Assembly: GCA_016200225.1 (NCBI GenBank)
Contig: JACQFD010000040.1
Location: 89,284-153,283, forward strand
Source of the DNA: Planctomycetota bacterium
GTDB lineage: Bacteria; Planctomycetota; UBA1135; JACQFD01
Length of the DNA: 64,000 nucleotides
Direction of reading: 5' to 3'
A model generated the notes under the pieces. That model made no database searches. It was given only the letters and a program-made list of their open reading frames with translations, and was not told where the DNA came from. How positions within the stretch are numbered: the first letter of the stretch is position 1; each line of letters opens with the position of its first letter. Of the stretch, positions 14,991-24,457 are shown piece after piece. The position numbers and the translations under genes were made by a program.

Positions 14991-17582
14991 ATGCTCCAAC
15001 ACCCATGCTCGTCCATTTTTCGGCGCGTTTACTTTTCGGCAATTCTAATTATAGCTGTTCATGAGTTTTCCGGCGACGCGTTCTGTCAACTCCTCCCGAG
15101 CCGGCAGTACGCGGTTGGCGCGTCGCCGAAATCTGTAGCTATCGGCGACGTCAACGGAGATGGGATCGCGGATCTCGCGACAGCCAACGCGAGCACAAAT
15201 AATATTTCCGTCGGTCTTGGCGACGGGTCGGGCGCGTTCAGTTTCTCGGTCGGTGCAGGGGTCGGGACTTCGCCCGTATCGCTATCCTTTGGAGACTTCA
15301 ATGGCGACGGCAAGCTCGACATCGCAACCGCGAATTCCGTTTCGAATAATGTATCGATTCTTCTGGGAAATGGCGCCGGCGGGTTTTTATTAGCAGGCAA
15401 TTTTTCCGTCGGGTCGATGCCGCTCTCGGTCCGCGTCGCCGATCTAAATAATAACGGAAAGAAGGATTTTGTGACGGCAAACTTCAATTCGAACAACGTT
15501 TCGGTTTTGTATGGAAATGGAGCGGGCGGATTCGCCGCGGCGGCGAATTTTGCGACCGCGTCCGGGCCGAATTCCGTCGAGATTTGCGCAACGATTCCAG
15601 GAGGAAATCCACTCGATCTGGTTACTGCAAATAGTACTTCCAATTCCGTTTCCGTGTTGCATTGGATTGGCGGTCCAGGATGGGCGGCGCCGTTAAATTA
15701 CGGTGTCCTTGCGCCCGCGGTGTCCATTGCCGTCGGACAGTATTCTCCGGGCGGCCAGATTTATGTTGTAACCGCCAACGGAACTGCAAACAGCGCCACC
15801 ACGCTCGTCGGCGACGGCCTCGGAGGATTTGGAACATTACATAATATAATAATTGGCGGCAATCCGGTTTCTGTAGCCATCGGCCGACTCGACGGAAGCA
15901 CGGTCGTGGGTCAGGCGTACTTTGTAACTGCAAATTCCACCGGAAACAGCGTTTCGGCCGCGATCGGTACCGGCACGTTCGGTCCAGTGCAAACGTTCCC
16001 GACGGGCACGAGCCCGCAGTGTGTCGCCGTTGGAGATATCAATGGCGATGGGAAGGATGATGCAATTACAGCGGATGGAATTTCGAACGATGTTGCGGTT
16101 CTGCTGGGTACCCAACCCGTCGCAATGAACGGCCTTTCAACAATTCCAATCACAGGCGGGCCGCAAGCTATTGTAATGGCGGACTTCAGCGCGGATGGAA
16201 AACCCGATTTGGCGACGGTTAATTACTATTCCGGAAAACTATCGATGCTCCTCGGAGACGGCGCCGGAGGATTTGCGGCGCCCAATTACTTTGGTAGCGT
16301 TCAGAGTCCGGCATCAATTGTTGGCGCCGATCTAAACGGCGATGAAAAGTTAGATCTTGTGACCGCCAACAGTTCTCTAAATAGTATTTCCATATTCCTC
16401 GGCAACGGCGCCGGAGCGTTTGGAGCCGCGACGGTCGTCGGCGTGGGTCCACAGCCATACGGCGTTGCGGCCGGAGATATGAACGGCGATGGCAAACCCG
16501 ACCTCGCCGTGACGAGTTCCGCTTCGGACTCCGTCATGGTTTTATTAGGAAATGGAACCGGCGGATTTTCAGTTGCATCATCGGTGGGAACGGGAGTCCA
16601 ACCGCGCAGCGTATGTATCGGCGACGTCAGCGGCGACGGCGCCGCGGATGTCGCGACGGCGAATGAAAGTGGAAACAGCATTAGTGTATGCATCGGCAGC
16701 GGATCGGGATTATTTATAAACACGACCAACTATGTCATCAACGCCGAGCCCCATTCGATCATGATCGCCGACATGAACGGCGACGGCGTCCCGGACCTTG
16801 TATCGGCGACCCAGGCGTCCGGCGGCGCAATTATACTTTTCGGAACCGGAGCGGGTTTTTTCGGTCCGGTTCATTCATTCGGGGCCGGCGGCGCTTCGAC
16901 ATGCGCCCGTGTTTGTGATATGAATCTCGACGGACGGCCGGATATTGTGATAACTAACTATGGCTCCAACAATATTGTCGTATTGCTGGGGAACGGAGCC
17001 GGTGGATTTGACGCGCCCGTGACTTTTGCAATCGGCGCTTCACCCGCATGGTTGGCTGTCGGCGATTTGAATGGAGACGGAAGACAGGACGCGGCGACGG
17101 CAAACACCATCGCTAACAGCGTTTCTGTAATGATAAATGCCTCGCCCGCGTCCACCGGAATTAGTTTGTATGGAAAGGGAACATCGGGCTGCGTCGGAAT
17201 CCTCGGAATGGCAACCAATGGAGTTCCAAAGGTTAATAGACCGGGGTTCAGGCTCACATGCACGAACGCCCCGCGACACTCCCTAGGTCTGGGACTCGTT
17301 ACAGATACCAAGGATGCGGCCGGATCCGATCCATTCTTTCTTGGCATTTTGCTACATGTGGATCTGTTATCGGCGACGCAAATATTATCTTTCGATTTCC
17401 TGAGCGACGAGGGAGGTTCGGCGTTCGCGCCCGCGCCGATTCCAAACGACCCGACGCTCGCGGGACAGACGTTCTACGCGCAGTGCATCTGGGTCGAAGA
17501 TGCGGTCAATGGTTATGATTGCAGTCCCGCGCAATACCACCTTGTGAGTTCGAAGGGACTTTCAATTACAATACAACCATGA
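14991..17582 (+). CDS. Secreted FG-GAP/VCBS-repeat protein
   Basis: 863 residues starting with a signal peptide (VYFSAILIIAVHEFSGDAFCQ). About 13 repeats of 50-60 residues follow, each with a calcium-binding D-x-N-G-D-G-x-x-D loop and an L-G-(N/D)-G-(A/S/T)-G-x-F strand, alternating with T-A-N-x-x-S-N-x-(I/V)-S-V. Such repeats build integrin-like beta-propellers, so probably two consecutive propellers. The final 130 residues are a beta-sandwich (GTSGCVGILGMATNGVPKVN ... QFYAQCIWVEDA-like) of the kind that ends many secreted planctomycete proteins. Likely exported, adhesive or surface-exposed; ligand unknown. The repeats are similar enough to make repeat-number change or recombination plausible. 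Confidence 0.9.
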   Translation: MLQHPCSSIFRRVYFSAILIIAVHEFSGDAFCQLLPSRQYAVGASPKSVAIGDVNGDGIADLATANASTNNISVGLGDGSGAFSFSVGAGVGTSPVSLSFGDFNGDGKLDIATANSVSNNVSILLGNGAGGFLLAGNFSVGSMPLSVRVADLNNNGKKDFVTANFNSNNVSVLYGNGAGGFAAAANFATASGPNSVEICATIPGGNPLDLVTANSTSNSVSVLHWIGGPGWAAPLNYGVLAPAVSIAVGQYSPGGQIYVVTANGTANSATTLVGDGLGGFGTLHNIIIGGNPVSVAIGRLDGSTVVGQAYFVTANSTGNSVSAAIGTGTFGPVQTFPTGTSPQCVAVGDINGDGKDDAITADGISNDVAVLLGTQPVAMNGLSTIPITGGPQAIVMADFSADGKPDLATVNYYSGKLSMLLGDGAGGFAAPNYFGSVQSPASIVGADLNGDEKLDLVTANSSLNSISIFLGNGAGAFGAATVVGVGPQPYGVAAGDMNGDGKPDLAVTSSASDSVMVLLGNGTGGFSVASSVGTGVQPRSVCIGDVSGDGAADVATANESGNSISVCIGSGSGLFINTTNYVINAEPHSIMIADMNGDGVPDLVSATQASGGAIILFGTGAGFFGPVHSFGAGGASTCARVCDMNLDGRPDIVITNYGSNNIVVLLGNGAGGFDAPVTFAIGASPAWLAVGDLNGDGRQDAATANTIANSVSVMINASPASTGISLYGKGTSGCVGILGMATNGVPKVNRPGFRLTCTNAPRHSLGLGLVTDTKDAAGSDPFFLGILLHVDLLSATQILSFDFLSDEGGSAFAPAPIPNDPTLAGQTFYAQCIWVEDAVNGYDCSPAQYHLVSSKGLSITIQP

Positions 17583-17721
17583 GCTTCGCGAGACCGTTAC
17601 GCTGGAACTGGTTTTAGATGTCTCTCGAACGGCGGGCTCTCGCGCGCTATTGTTAGCATCAAGGCGCGAACCGGGGAGCTTTTCCGCAACCCGACACGCC
17701 TACAACGCTTATATTTAACAT

Positions 17722-17809
17722 TGGTGCCCGAGGAGGGAGTTGAACCCACACTCCTTTAGAGGGAACCGGATTTTGAATCCGGCGCGTCTGCCAGTTCCGC
17801 CACTCGGGC
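17722..17809 (-). tRNA. tRNA-Leu, anticodon CAA
   Basis: The acceptor stem GCCCGAG (17803-17809) pairs with CTCGGGC (17726-17732), followed by discriminator A and an encoded CCA. The D-arm, a five-pair anticodon stem CCGGA/TCCGG with loop TTCAAAA (anticodon CAA, reads TTG), a long variable arm (class II, as expected for Leu) and the T-arm GTGGGTTCAACTCC are all visible. It is the downstream neighbour of suhB on the minus strand. Confidence 0.97.
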
Positions 17810-17860
17810 AAAGGAGGGCGAAGAGAATCGTTAAGAACGGGCCCGAAGGCAAGCGCGGAG

Positions 17861-18652
17861 TTATTCGATCAGGGTGTTTCGGAGGATTTCGTGCAGTTCG
17901 CCGTTCGTCGCGAGGATGCTGCGGCCCGATTTCCACGCATCGCCGCCACTCAAATCGGTGACGCGGCCCCCGGCTTCGCGCACGATCAACGCCCCCGCCG
18001 CGACGTCGTGGCGTTCGAGGTTGAGTTCCCAGTACGCATCAAATCGGCCGCAAGCAACAAATGCGAGGTCGAGCGCCGCCGAACCGAGCCGTCGAAGATC
18101 GCGGACCTTGAAGAACAAGCGGCCAAAATTTTCGAGATTCGGATTCGCGAGTTCGCTGCGGCGGTACGGAAAACCCGTGGCGACGAGCGCGTCGGCGAGA
18201 TCCGGGGTTTTGCTAACAAAAATCGGCGCGCCGTTGCGATAGGCGCCGCCCCCCTTGCGCGCAATATACAATTCATCGAGCCGCGGTGCGTACACCACGC
18301 CGATCGCCGGCTCGTTATCGATAAATCGCGCGATCGAAACTGTAAATTCCGGCAGTCCGTGCACAAAATTCGTCGTTCCGTCGAGAGGATCGATATACCA
18401 AATCGCACCCGCGTCGCCCGCCGCCGCGCGGCTCGACTCCTCCGCGTGGATCGCGTCGTCCGGAAACGCGGCGCGGATTTCGTTTAATATAACTTTTTCG
18501 GCCGCGACGTCGGCTTCGGACACAAGATCGCGCCGCGCCGATTTCGTTTGGATCATCGACGGCTCGAGTTTTTCGTAATATTTCAATAACGTCGCGCCCG
18601 CCGCGAACGCCGCGCGGCGCGCCGTCTCGAGATCCCGCGCGCCGTTTTCCAT
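17861..18652 (-). CDS. Inositol monophosphatase family protein (SuhB-like)
   Basis: A Mg-dependent phosphatase of 263 residues acting on inositol-1-phosphate or a related sugar phosphate, or as a SuhB-type RNA-processing/antitermination factor. Metal-binding motifs are E71-E72 (HAEESS), IDPLDGTTNFVHG (residues 87-99) and the late H-D-V-A-A-G-A-L-I-V-R-E-A-G-G block; the usual W/P-W-D is R-H-D here with the metal-binding Asp kept. No signal peptide. It starts three bases after the DacB-like gene's stop, so the two are co-translated. Confidence 0.9.
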   Translation of the reverse strand: MENGARDLETARRAAFAAGATLLKYYEKLEPSMIQTKSARRDLVSEADVAAEKVILNEIRAAFPDDAIHAEESSRAAAGDAGAIWYIDPLDGTTNFVHGLPEFTVSIARFIDNEPAIGVVYAPRLDELYIARKGGGAYRNGAPIFVSKTPDLADALVATGFPYRRSELANPNLENFGRLFFKVRDLRRLGSAALDLAFVACGRFDAYWELNLERHDVAAGALIVREAGGRVTDLSGGDAWKSGRSILATNGELHEILRNTLIE

Positions 18653-18655
18653 CGT

Positions 18656-20338
18656 TTATTTATTATTAATTTCGATCAATTCGCGGACGCATCGGTCTTC
18701 GTCGGGTTTGAAACTTCCGCCGTGCTCCGAATAATTTGTAATGCTCGAGAATGCGAAGGTTTCGCCGTTCGACGCCTCGACGTAGCCCGAGAGCGCGGTC
18801 GCGACGTCGAGGGATCCCGTTTTCGCCTTGACTCGATTATTAAATATCGGATCGCGCATGCGCTTGCGCAGCGTGCTCTCGCCTTCGCCCGCGCCCGCGA
18901 GCGAATCTTTATATATTTCAAAAACCCGCGTCCGCGCCATCGCGCGCAGCAAAGCCACGGTTGTCGCGGGCGAAATCTTCGAATTGTACGCGAGGCCGCA
19001 TCCGTCGATCGCCGCGTAACCGTCGGTCGCGACGCCCATTTCGGCGAGCGTCCTGCGAACGACCTCCACGCCCGCCGCGGAAGTACCGGCGCCGCCGAAT
19101 CGCGCGCCCAGCGTTTTTAGTATCATCTCCGCGAACATATTATCGCTTTCGCGATTGGTAATTTTAATGATTTCGCCGAGCGGCGCCGGCGACTGCAGTC
19201 GGACCAGAGTCCGATTCGGCGCGGTGTCGAGCAATCCCGCCGCGCGCACGCCGCGGCCGACGGCGATACTACAATTTTCAAACGCCCGGGTTGCTACATA
19301 TCCAAAAAGTTTGGGGCCGTCCAATACATGGAACGAGGTCGACGCGGCGCCGCCCTCGACAATCGCGCCGCTCACGCGAATCACATCGTCCGAAAGACTG
19401 GCGGCGATGCCGCGCGCCGCGTTCTTGGCAACCACGCTCACGCCGTTTTCGACGCGCACGCCCGACATGGCCGGCGAAAGTTCCAATTCTACTTTTCCTC
19501 CGAGGGCGCGCGCGGCGATTTCAATCTTATGATGTTCCGCACAGAGCGCGCTCACGTCGAGCGCGTGCGGTTTTCCCCGATCGCGCGACGGCCAGCCCGG
19601 GTGGTATCGGGCATCGCTAAAATACCGATCGTCCAATACAAGCGATCCGCGGATTTCGCGAATGCCAAGATTCGCGAGCCCCGCCGCGGCCCGCGTCAGC
19701 GCGCCCGTGGCTCCGCCGTCCGACCAACCGTGCTCCTCCGTCAACGACGGATCGCCGCCGCCTTGAATCCATAAGTCCCCCTCGAGAACGCCGTTTCGAA
19801 TCGGCGCGTCGCTCGCGAACCGTGTTTCAAAATGAAAGTCCGGACCTAACTTTACCAATGCGACGGCCGTTGTGAATAATTTAACATTCGACGCGCCGGA
19901 TAATAATTGTTCGGGTCGGTGCGACGTCACTACGGATCCGTCGTCGAGCGCCAAAGCTAAGAATCCCGTGCGTGCGTTCGGTTTGGCCGCGCCTTTTTTC
20001 TTTGGAATGAAAGTTTCGATCGAACGCAGAATTTCATCAATATTGCGTCCCGCGCGTCCGATCGCCTTGACTCTCGCGGGCGATGCGATCGTCGGACGCG
20101 AAACAAGCGGCTCGAGGATAATTTTCGGCGCGAGGACGGATCCGCCAAAGGAAGCATCCGTCGGTTGTGTCGGCTTCTGCGATTCCACGGGCTGCGTTTC
20201 GCCGGCCGCCACGCGGTGCGGATACCACAATAAAGCCGCGGCAAGACCCACCGCGACGACCGCGAGCGCCGCGATCGTCCAGCGGTTCGCGTTTTTTAAT
20301 CGACCGTTTTTAGATGAATTTCGTTTTCGCCGCGCCAT
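18656..20338 (-). CDS. DacB-like (S13) D-alanyl-D-alanine carboxypeptidase
   Basis: Penicillin-binding protein 4 family enzyme trimming peptidoglycan peptides in the periplasm, 560 residues with an N-terminal membrane anchor (TIAALAVVAVGLAAALLWYP). The acylation motif SxxK is S150-N-V-K153 and the KTG motif is K506-T-G508. The second motif, normally S-x-N in G-S-G-L-S-x-x-N, reads G-C-G-L-A450-Y-N here, so the motif serine is replaced by alanine. The large insert domain typical of S13 enzymes is present (IQGGGDPSLT and the block after it). Gene order GalE-DacB-SuhB on one strand with short gaps suggests one transcript. Confidence 0.88.
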   Translation of the reverse strand: MARRKRNSSKNGRLKNANRWTIAALAVVAVGLAAALLWYPHRVAAGETQPVESQKPTQPTDASFGGSVLAPKIILEPLVSRPTIASPARVKAIGRAGRNIDEILRSIETFIPKKKGAAKPNARTGFLALALDDGSVVTSHRPEQLLSGASNVKLFTTAVALVKLGPDFHFETRFASDAPIRNGVLEGDLWIQGGGDPSLTEEHGWSDGGATGALTRAAAGLANLGIREIRGSLVLDDRYFSDARYHPGWPSRDRGKPHALDVSALCAEHHKIEIAARALGGKVELELSPAMSGVRVENGVSVVAKNAARGIAASLSDDVIRVSGAIVEGGAASTSFHVLDGPKLFGYVATRAFENCSIAVGRGVRAAGLLDTAPNRTLVRLQSPAPLGEIIKITNRESDNMFAEMILKTLGARFGGAGTSAAGVEVVRRTLAEMGVATDGYAAIDGCGLAYNSKISPATTVALLRAMARTRVFEIYKDSLAGAGEGESTLRKRMRDPIFNNRVKAKTGSLDVATALSGYVEASNGETFAFSSITNYSEHGGSFKPDEDRCVRELIEINNK

Positions 20339-20362
20339 GGAATGGAAGCGTTGTATGTATAT

Positions 20363-21379
20363 TTACGAATGACGCCGCTCGGCGGAACGGTCGTTATAAC
20401 CGTTCGGATGGGCTTGATGCCATTTCCAAGCGGAGGCGATGATCGTTTCCAAATCGGAACGCGTGGGTTTCCAACCGAGAATTTTCCGCGCCTTTGTTCC
20501 ATCCGCGATCAGGACGGCGGGATCGCCCGGCCGGCGCGCGGCTGACGTCTCCTCGACGGGAAGTTTTGTTAATTTGCGCGCCAGATCGATCACCTGCCGC
20601 ACCGTGTAGCCGTCGCCCGTTCCTAAATTAAACGATCCCCCTTTCCCGCCGCGGCCGAGGTGTTCGAGCGCGCGCAGGTGCGCGTCGGCGAGATCGTCGA
20701 CATGTATATAATCGCGCACGCAGGTTCCGTCGGACGTCGGATAATCACTACCAAAAACCGCGATCGACGCGCGCCGGCCGAGCGCCGCCTGCAGAATAAT
20801 TGGTATCAAATGCGACTCGGGTTCGTGATCCTCGCCAAGGTGGCCCCCTTCGGCCGCGCCCGCGGCATTAAAATAACGAAGGGCGATCCATTCGAAACCG
20901 TGCGCCGTCGTGTGGTCGGCGAGCGCTTGCTCGAACATCAATTTCGTCGAGCCGTACGGATTGATGGGATTGCGCGGATGTTCCTCGTCGATCGGCGTGT
21001 GCAGCGGTTCGCCGTAGGTCGCCGCCGTCGACGAAAAGATCATTTTATTACAATCCCACGCGCGCGCCGTTCTTAATAAAACAAGCGAGGCCTCGAGATT
21101 GTTACGATAATATTTCCCCGGGTTCGCGACCGATTCGCCGACCAAACAATTGGCGGCGAAATGCATCACGGCGTTCGGGCGATGCCGCGCGAAACAGGCA
21201 CGCAGCGCCGGCTCGTCGAGCAAATTTACAATTTCGAGCGGGACGCCCGGCTGCACGGCCGCGCGATGGCCCTCCGAGAGATCGTCCACCGCGACGACTT
21301 CCAATCCGTTTTTTATTAAACAACGGACGGTGTGCGAACCGATGTAGCCGGCGGCGCCGGTTACGAGGATTTTTGTCAT
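20363..21379 (-). CDS. galE: UDP-glucose 4-epimerase
   Basis: Interconverts UDP-glucose and UDP-galactose with bound NAD. At 338 residues it is full-length for the family. The Rossmann motif GAAGYIGSH is at residues 8-16, the catalytic SS/T (FSSTAATYGEP) and YGSTK active-site tyrosine/lysine follow, and ALRYFNAAGA, RDYIHVDDLA and the C-terminal GWKPTRSDLETII block are as in GalE. It lies 24 bases upstream of the DacB-like gene. Confidence 0.96.
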   Translation of the reverse strand: MTKILVTGAAGYIGSHTVRCLIKNGLEVVAVDDLSEGHRAAVQPGVPLEIVNLLDEPALRACFARHRPNAVMHFAANCLVGESVANPGKYYRNNLEASLVLLRTARAWDCNKMIFSSTAATYGEPLHTPIDEEHPRNPINPYGSTKLMFEQALADHTTAHGFEWIALRYFNAAGAAEGGHLGEDHEPESHLIPIILQAALGRRASIAVFGSDYPTSDGTCVRDYIHVDDLADAHLRALEHLGRGGKGGSFNLGTGDGYTVRQVIDLARKLTKLPVEETSAARRPGDPAVLIADGTKARKILGWKPTRSDLETIIASAWKWHQAHPNGYNDRSAERRHS

Positions 21380-21453
21380 ATCCGTGAACGGTAAATTTAA
21401 TTAAAAATAAGTAAATATCGTCCGCCGGCGCGCGAACGCACGGCGCGCGCGAA

Positions 21454-23040
21454 TCAGGGTTTTTGTTTGGGAGGCGCGGGCGGCGCGACTTCGTTCATCG
21501 CCGCCGTCGCTACTTTTGTCTTGCGCTCGGATAAGTAATTTCGCCATTCTTCCTGCGCCGTTTTTCGTTGTTCCTCGTTCGTACTCTCGACTCCAAGCGG
21601 AAGCACGATCCGGCCCGTCATGGATTCGAGTCCTTTGTTGGCCGCGACGCGCACGCGCGGCGAATCGTCGCCGATCGCGCCGACGAGCGCGATTTGCGAT
21701 TCTTTAAAATCGAGCGTGGCGAGCATCGCGCACGCGATCGCGCGGACGCCCTCGTCGTGGTCTTTCGCCGAGAGCACCGCGAGCGCTTTCAAACTTAATT
21801 CTTTCGCGCGGCGCGCCACCTCGACCACCGCCACCATGCGGATTTCGGGCACCGCGTCGTGGAGCGCCTGAACGTAGACCTGGTCGATCGCCGGAAACGG
21901 AAATTGTCGCAATGCATCGGCGGCCATCCGGCGTTTTGTAATATCGGGGTGCGCGACCAGCATGTTACATAATTCTTCGACTGTATATTTCGTGCGGTGT
22001 CCGATTTTTTGTTCCATCCGCACCTCCTCCAGCGTTGCATTGATGTCGTCGCGGGAGTGGGTTTTCCAATATCCGTCCGGCGCTTCCTTCAGCAGCCGTT
22101 CCAAGAACTCGATCGATCGGTCGAACCGCTCGGCCTTTCTATAGTAATCGGCGACGTCGAAGAGCCGGTCAATGGTAAATTTAACTTTCTGTTTCGCCGC
22201 GTCGAGTTGCGCAACCGCCTCCTCCGTCTTTCCAACGCGTACATAAGCTTCGGCGAGCAGAAATCGTAGCGATTCGTTTTCAGGCGCCTTCTCGACGGCC
22301 GGAACGAGCGCCGCGATCGTTTTGTCGAATTCGTTGCGCGCATTTCGCAGACGCGCGAGCAGAATCGGTCCGCGCGCGGCGTCGGAGTCGCATTTGATAC
22401 ATGATTCCGCGGCCTGCACAGCCTCGTCCATGCGCCGCGCGGATTCGAGCGCCTGCGCAAGCATCAAATAAGCCTCGGCGAGCTGGGGATCGATCTCGAC
22501 CGCTTTCTTAAGACTCGCGATGGCGCGGTCAAACTGGCTTAATTTATGATAACAAATACCGAGGCCTTCGTGCGGCCACGGATTTCGCTCGTCGGCCGCG
22601 GCGGCCGCTCTGAATTCGAGTTCGGCGGCCTCGACCTGTTCGCATTTTCCGAGCGCGCGACCATACAAATAGAGTTTGTTCGAATCGTTGCGATCGGTCG
22701 TTTTATAAGATTCGACGAAGGTTGCATTGTCCGCGCGTTTTTCGTAAACGGCGTCCTGTTCGCGCCGCAGTCGCAGGACTTCGTTGCGCATTTTCTGCTG
22801 CCGCGCCGCGTTTTCCTCGGCGACCGCGACGCTCGATTTTGAACCCGTCAGCGGCGATCCGACGTTGTTCGAAGTTCCAACGCTAATATTTGCATTCTCG
22901 AGCTGCGCTTTCGCGCGGTCGCGGGCCGTGATCGTCGACGAATCCGGACCCGAAGCGCACGCGGCGAAGCAAATCGCGATCGCGCCAGCGCACACGAGCG
23001 CGGATTTGAGGGAACGCGGATTGGAGGCGGTTTCGTTCAT
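21454..23040 (-). CDS. TPR/HEAT-repeat lipoprotein
   Basis: 528 residues from ATG 23040, chosen because a lipoprotein signal follows at once (lipobox F-A-A-C28); an open frame upstream overlaps the aroA gene in another register. An early coiled-coil region (residues 60-95) is followed by at least five tetratricopeptide repeats (LYLYGRALGKCEQVEAAELE, PWPHEGLGICYHKLSQFDRA, AEAYLMLAQALESARRMDEA and others), then a C-terminal HEAT-like section (HDAVPEIRMVAVVEVARRAK, DDSPRVRVAANKGLESM). Probably an envelope scaffold; no enzymatic motif. It ends 74 bases before galE. Confidence 0.82.
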   Translation of the reverse strand: MNETASNPRSLKSALVCAGAIAICFAACASGPDSSTITARDRAKAQLENANISVGTSNNVGSPLTGSKSSVAVAEENAARQQKMRNEVLRLRREQDAVYEKRADNATFVESYKTTDRNDSNKLYLYGRALGKCEQVEAAELEFRAAAAADERNPWPHEGLGICYHKLSQFDRAIASLKKAVEIDPQLAEAYLMLAQALESARRMDEAVQAAESCIKCDSDAARGPILLARLRNARNEFDKTIAALVPAVEKAPENESLRFLLAEAYVRVGKTEEAVAQLDAAKQKVKFTIDRLFDVADYYRKAERFDRSIEFLERLLKEAPDGYWKTHSRDDINATLEEVRMEQKIGHRTKYTVEELCNMLVAHPDITKRRMAADALRQFPFPAIDQVYVQALHDAVPEIRMVAVVEVARRAKELSLKALAVLSAKDHDEGVRAIACAMLATLDFKESQIALVGAIGDDSPRVRVAANKGLESMTGRIVLPLGVESTNEEQRKTAQEEWRNYLSERKTKVATAAMNEVAPPAPPKQKP

Positions 23041-23092
23041 CGTGGGGCGTGAAAATGTTAGTTTCGCGAAACCGCGCGCCCCGTTCAATGAT

Positions 23093-24436
23093 TCAATTTT
23101 CCACGCGAGCGTCGTGGCCGATCGCATTGCGAAGTTGATCAAAGAAATCGGCCATCGATTTTGCGACGCTCCGGACATTGTCGATCTCAACTCCGGAGAT
23201 CGCGAGCCCGGCGAGCGCAAACGCCATCGCGAGGCGATGATCGCCGCGCACGGAAAGTTGCGCGGCGCGCGGTTTTGGATTCGGCCAAATGCGCAAATCG
23301 AGCGACTCGGCAATTGTAGCATTCTTCTCGACCTCCGCGCGGCCGCCGAGCGCTTCGATCGCTGTGCGAAGCGCGGCGAGCCGATCGCTTTCTTTAAATT
23401 GCAATCGTTCGACGCGCAGGAACCGCGATGGCTCCGGCGCGAACATCGCCGCGATGGCGAGCGGCGGCACGAGGTCGGGATCGGCCTGCGCGTCGAGTTC
23501 GATGCCGCGGAGCAGGCGGCCGCTCGCGGAATATCGAATTTGATGTTCACGATCGCCGATTCCATCGAATCGAATCGCGACGCCCGCGCGTTCGAGCGCC
23601 GAAAGACCCGGATTCTCCCCGCGCGCGGCGCCGGCCGGATAAGTAATATTTAACGATCCTCCCAAGATCGCGGGAACGCATGCAAAGATTGTTTCGTGCG
23701 ACGCGTCCGGTTCGAGACTCACGCGCGTCGCGCGCGGCCTGCCCTTGACCATGAACGTCGGACCGTAGCTCGTTACCCAAAGAACTTCGCAACCAAACTG
23801 TTCGAGAACGCGGCTCGTTTGGTGAATATAAAATTCACTTTTCGCGGACCGACGGCCGCTAAAGATCGGCACACTTTGAAACAACGGCGCGGCCAGGAGC
23901 AACCCCGAGAGAAACTGGCTCGTCGATTCGTTCGTAAACAACACTTTGTCCGCGCGCACGCCGCGCGCATGTAACAAAAACGGCAGCGATTCGCCGCGGA
24001 AGTCGACGCCAAGTTCTCTTAACAATTGAAACCCCTCGCCATGCGGGCGGCGATTTAACTGTTCGGAGCCGGTGATCGTCGCGTCACCCGTTCCCGCGGA
24101 GCACCAGATCATACCAAAACGCAGGACGGCCGCGCTGTCCCCCGCGTCGAATGTTGTATTATCAAATCGCGGCGGACCGCCGCATCCCTCGATTTCGACG
24201 CCGTCGCCTTCGCGCTTCACCCTGGCCCCGCCGGCTTCGATCCACTTCAACGCGCGCTCGACGTCGTCCGCAAGCGGCAATTGTAAGATCGTGCTGATCC
24301 CCTCCGCTTGCGACGCGAGAAAAATGGCGCGGATCGCGTGCGATTTGCCGCCGCGCAATGTTACATTTCCCCGCGCGGGCCGCCCGGCGAACGGCAGCGT
24401 CGTCCAGCCGCCCGCGGAATCGGCGGTCGCGGTCAT
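23093..24436 (-). CDS. aroA: 3-phosphoshikimate 1-carboxyvinyltransferase (EPSP synthase), altered PEP loop
   Basis: The sixth step of the shikimate pathway, joining PEP to shikimate-3-phosphate. The protein has 447 residues. The first loop R-G-G-K31-S32-H-A-I-R36 matches the K-S-x-x-x-R substrate-binding pattern; TGSEQLNRRPHGEGFQLLRE matches the G-D-E-S-L-x-x-R-P-M block; DLVPPLAIAAMFA and LQFKESDRLAAL match the C-terminal D...P and K-E-S-D-R motifs. The PEP-binding loop (usual N-S/A-G-T) reads D100-S-A102-A-V-L-R106, so the conserved glycine is alanine, as in naturally glyphosate-insensitive class II enzymes. With this divergence, a non-canonical enolpyruvyl transferase cannot be excluded. 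Confidence 0.82.
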   Translation of the reverse strand: MTATADSAGGWTTLPFAGRPARGNVTLRGGKSHAIRAIFLASQAEGISTILQLPLADDVERALKWIEAGGARVKREGDGVEIEGCGGPPRFDNTTFDAGDSAAVLRFGMIWCSAGTGDATITGSEQLNRRPHGEGFQLLRELGVDFRGESLPFLLHARGVRADKVLFTNESTSQFLSGLLLAAPLFQSVPIFSGRRSAKSEFYIHQTSRVLEQFGCEVLWVTSYGPTFMVKGRPRATRVSLEPDASHETIFACVPAILGGSLNITYPAGAARGENPGLSALERAGVAIRFDGIGDREHQIRYSASGRLLRGIELDAQADPDLVPPLAIAAMFAPEPSRFLRVERLQFKESDRLAALRTAIEALGGRAEVEKNATIAESLDLRIWPNPKPRAAQLSVRGDHRLAMAFALAGLAISGVEIDNVRSVAKSMADFFDQLRNAIGHDARVEN

Positions 24437-24457
24437 TTCAATAGTTAATATAACGAA

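Noticed and set aside
15160..17200. FG-GAP repeats considered as a CRISPR-like or tandem DNA array
   Set aside because: Periodicity is at protein level with variable DNA spacing and coding continuity; no spacer/repeat structure and no cas genes.
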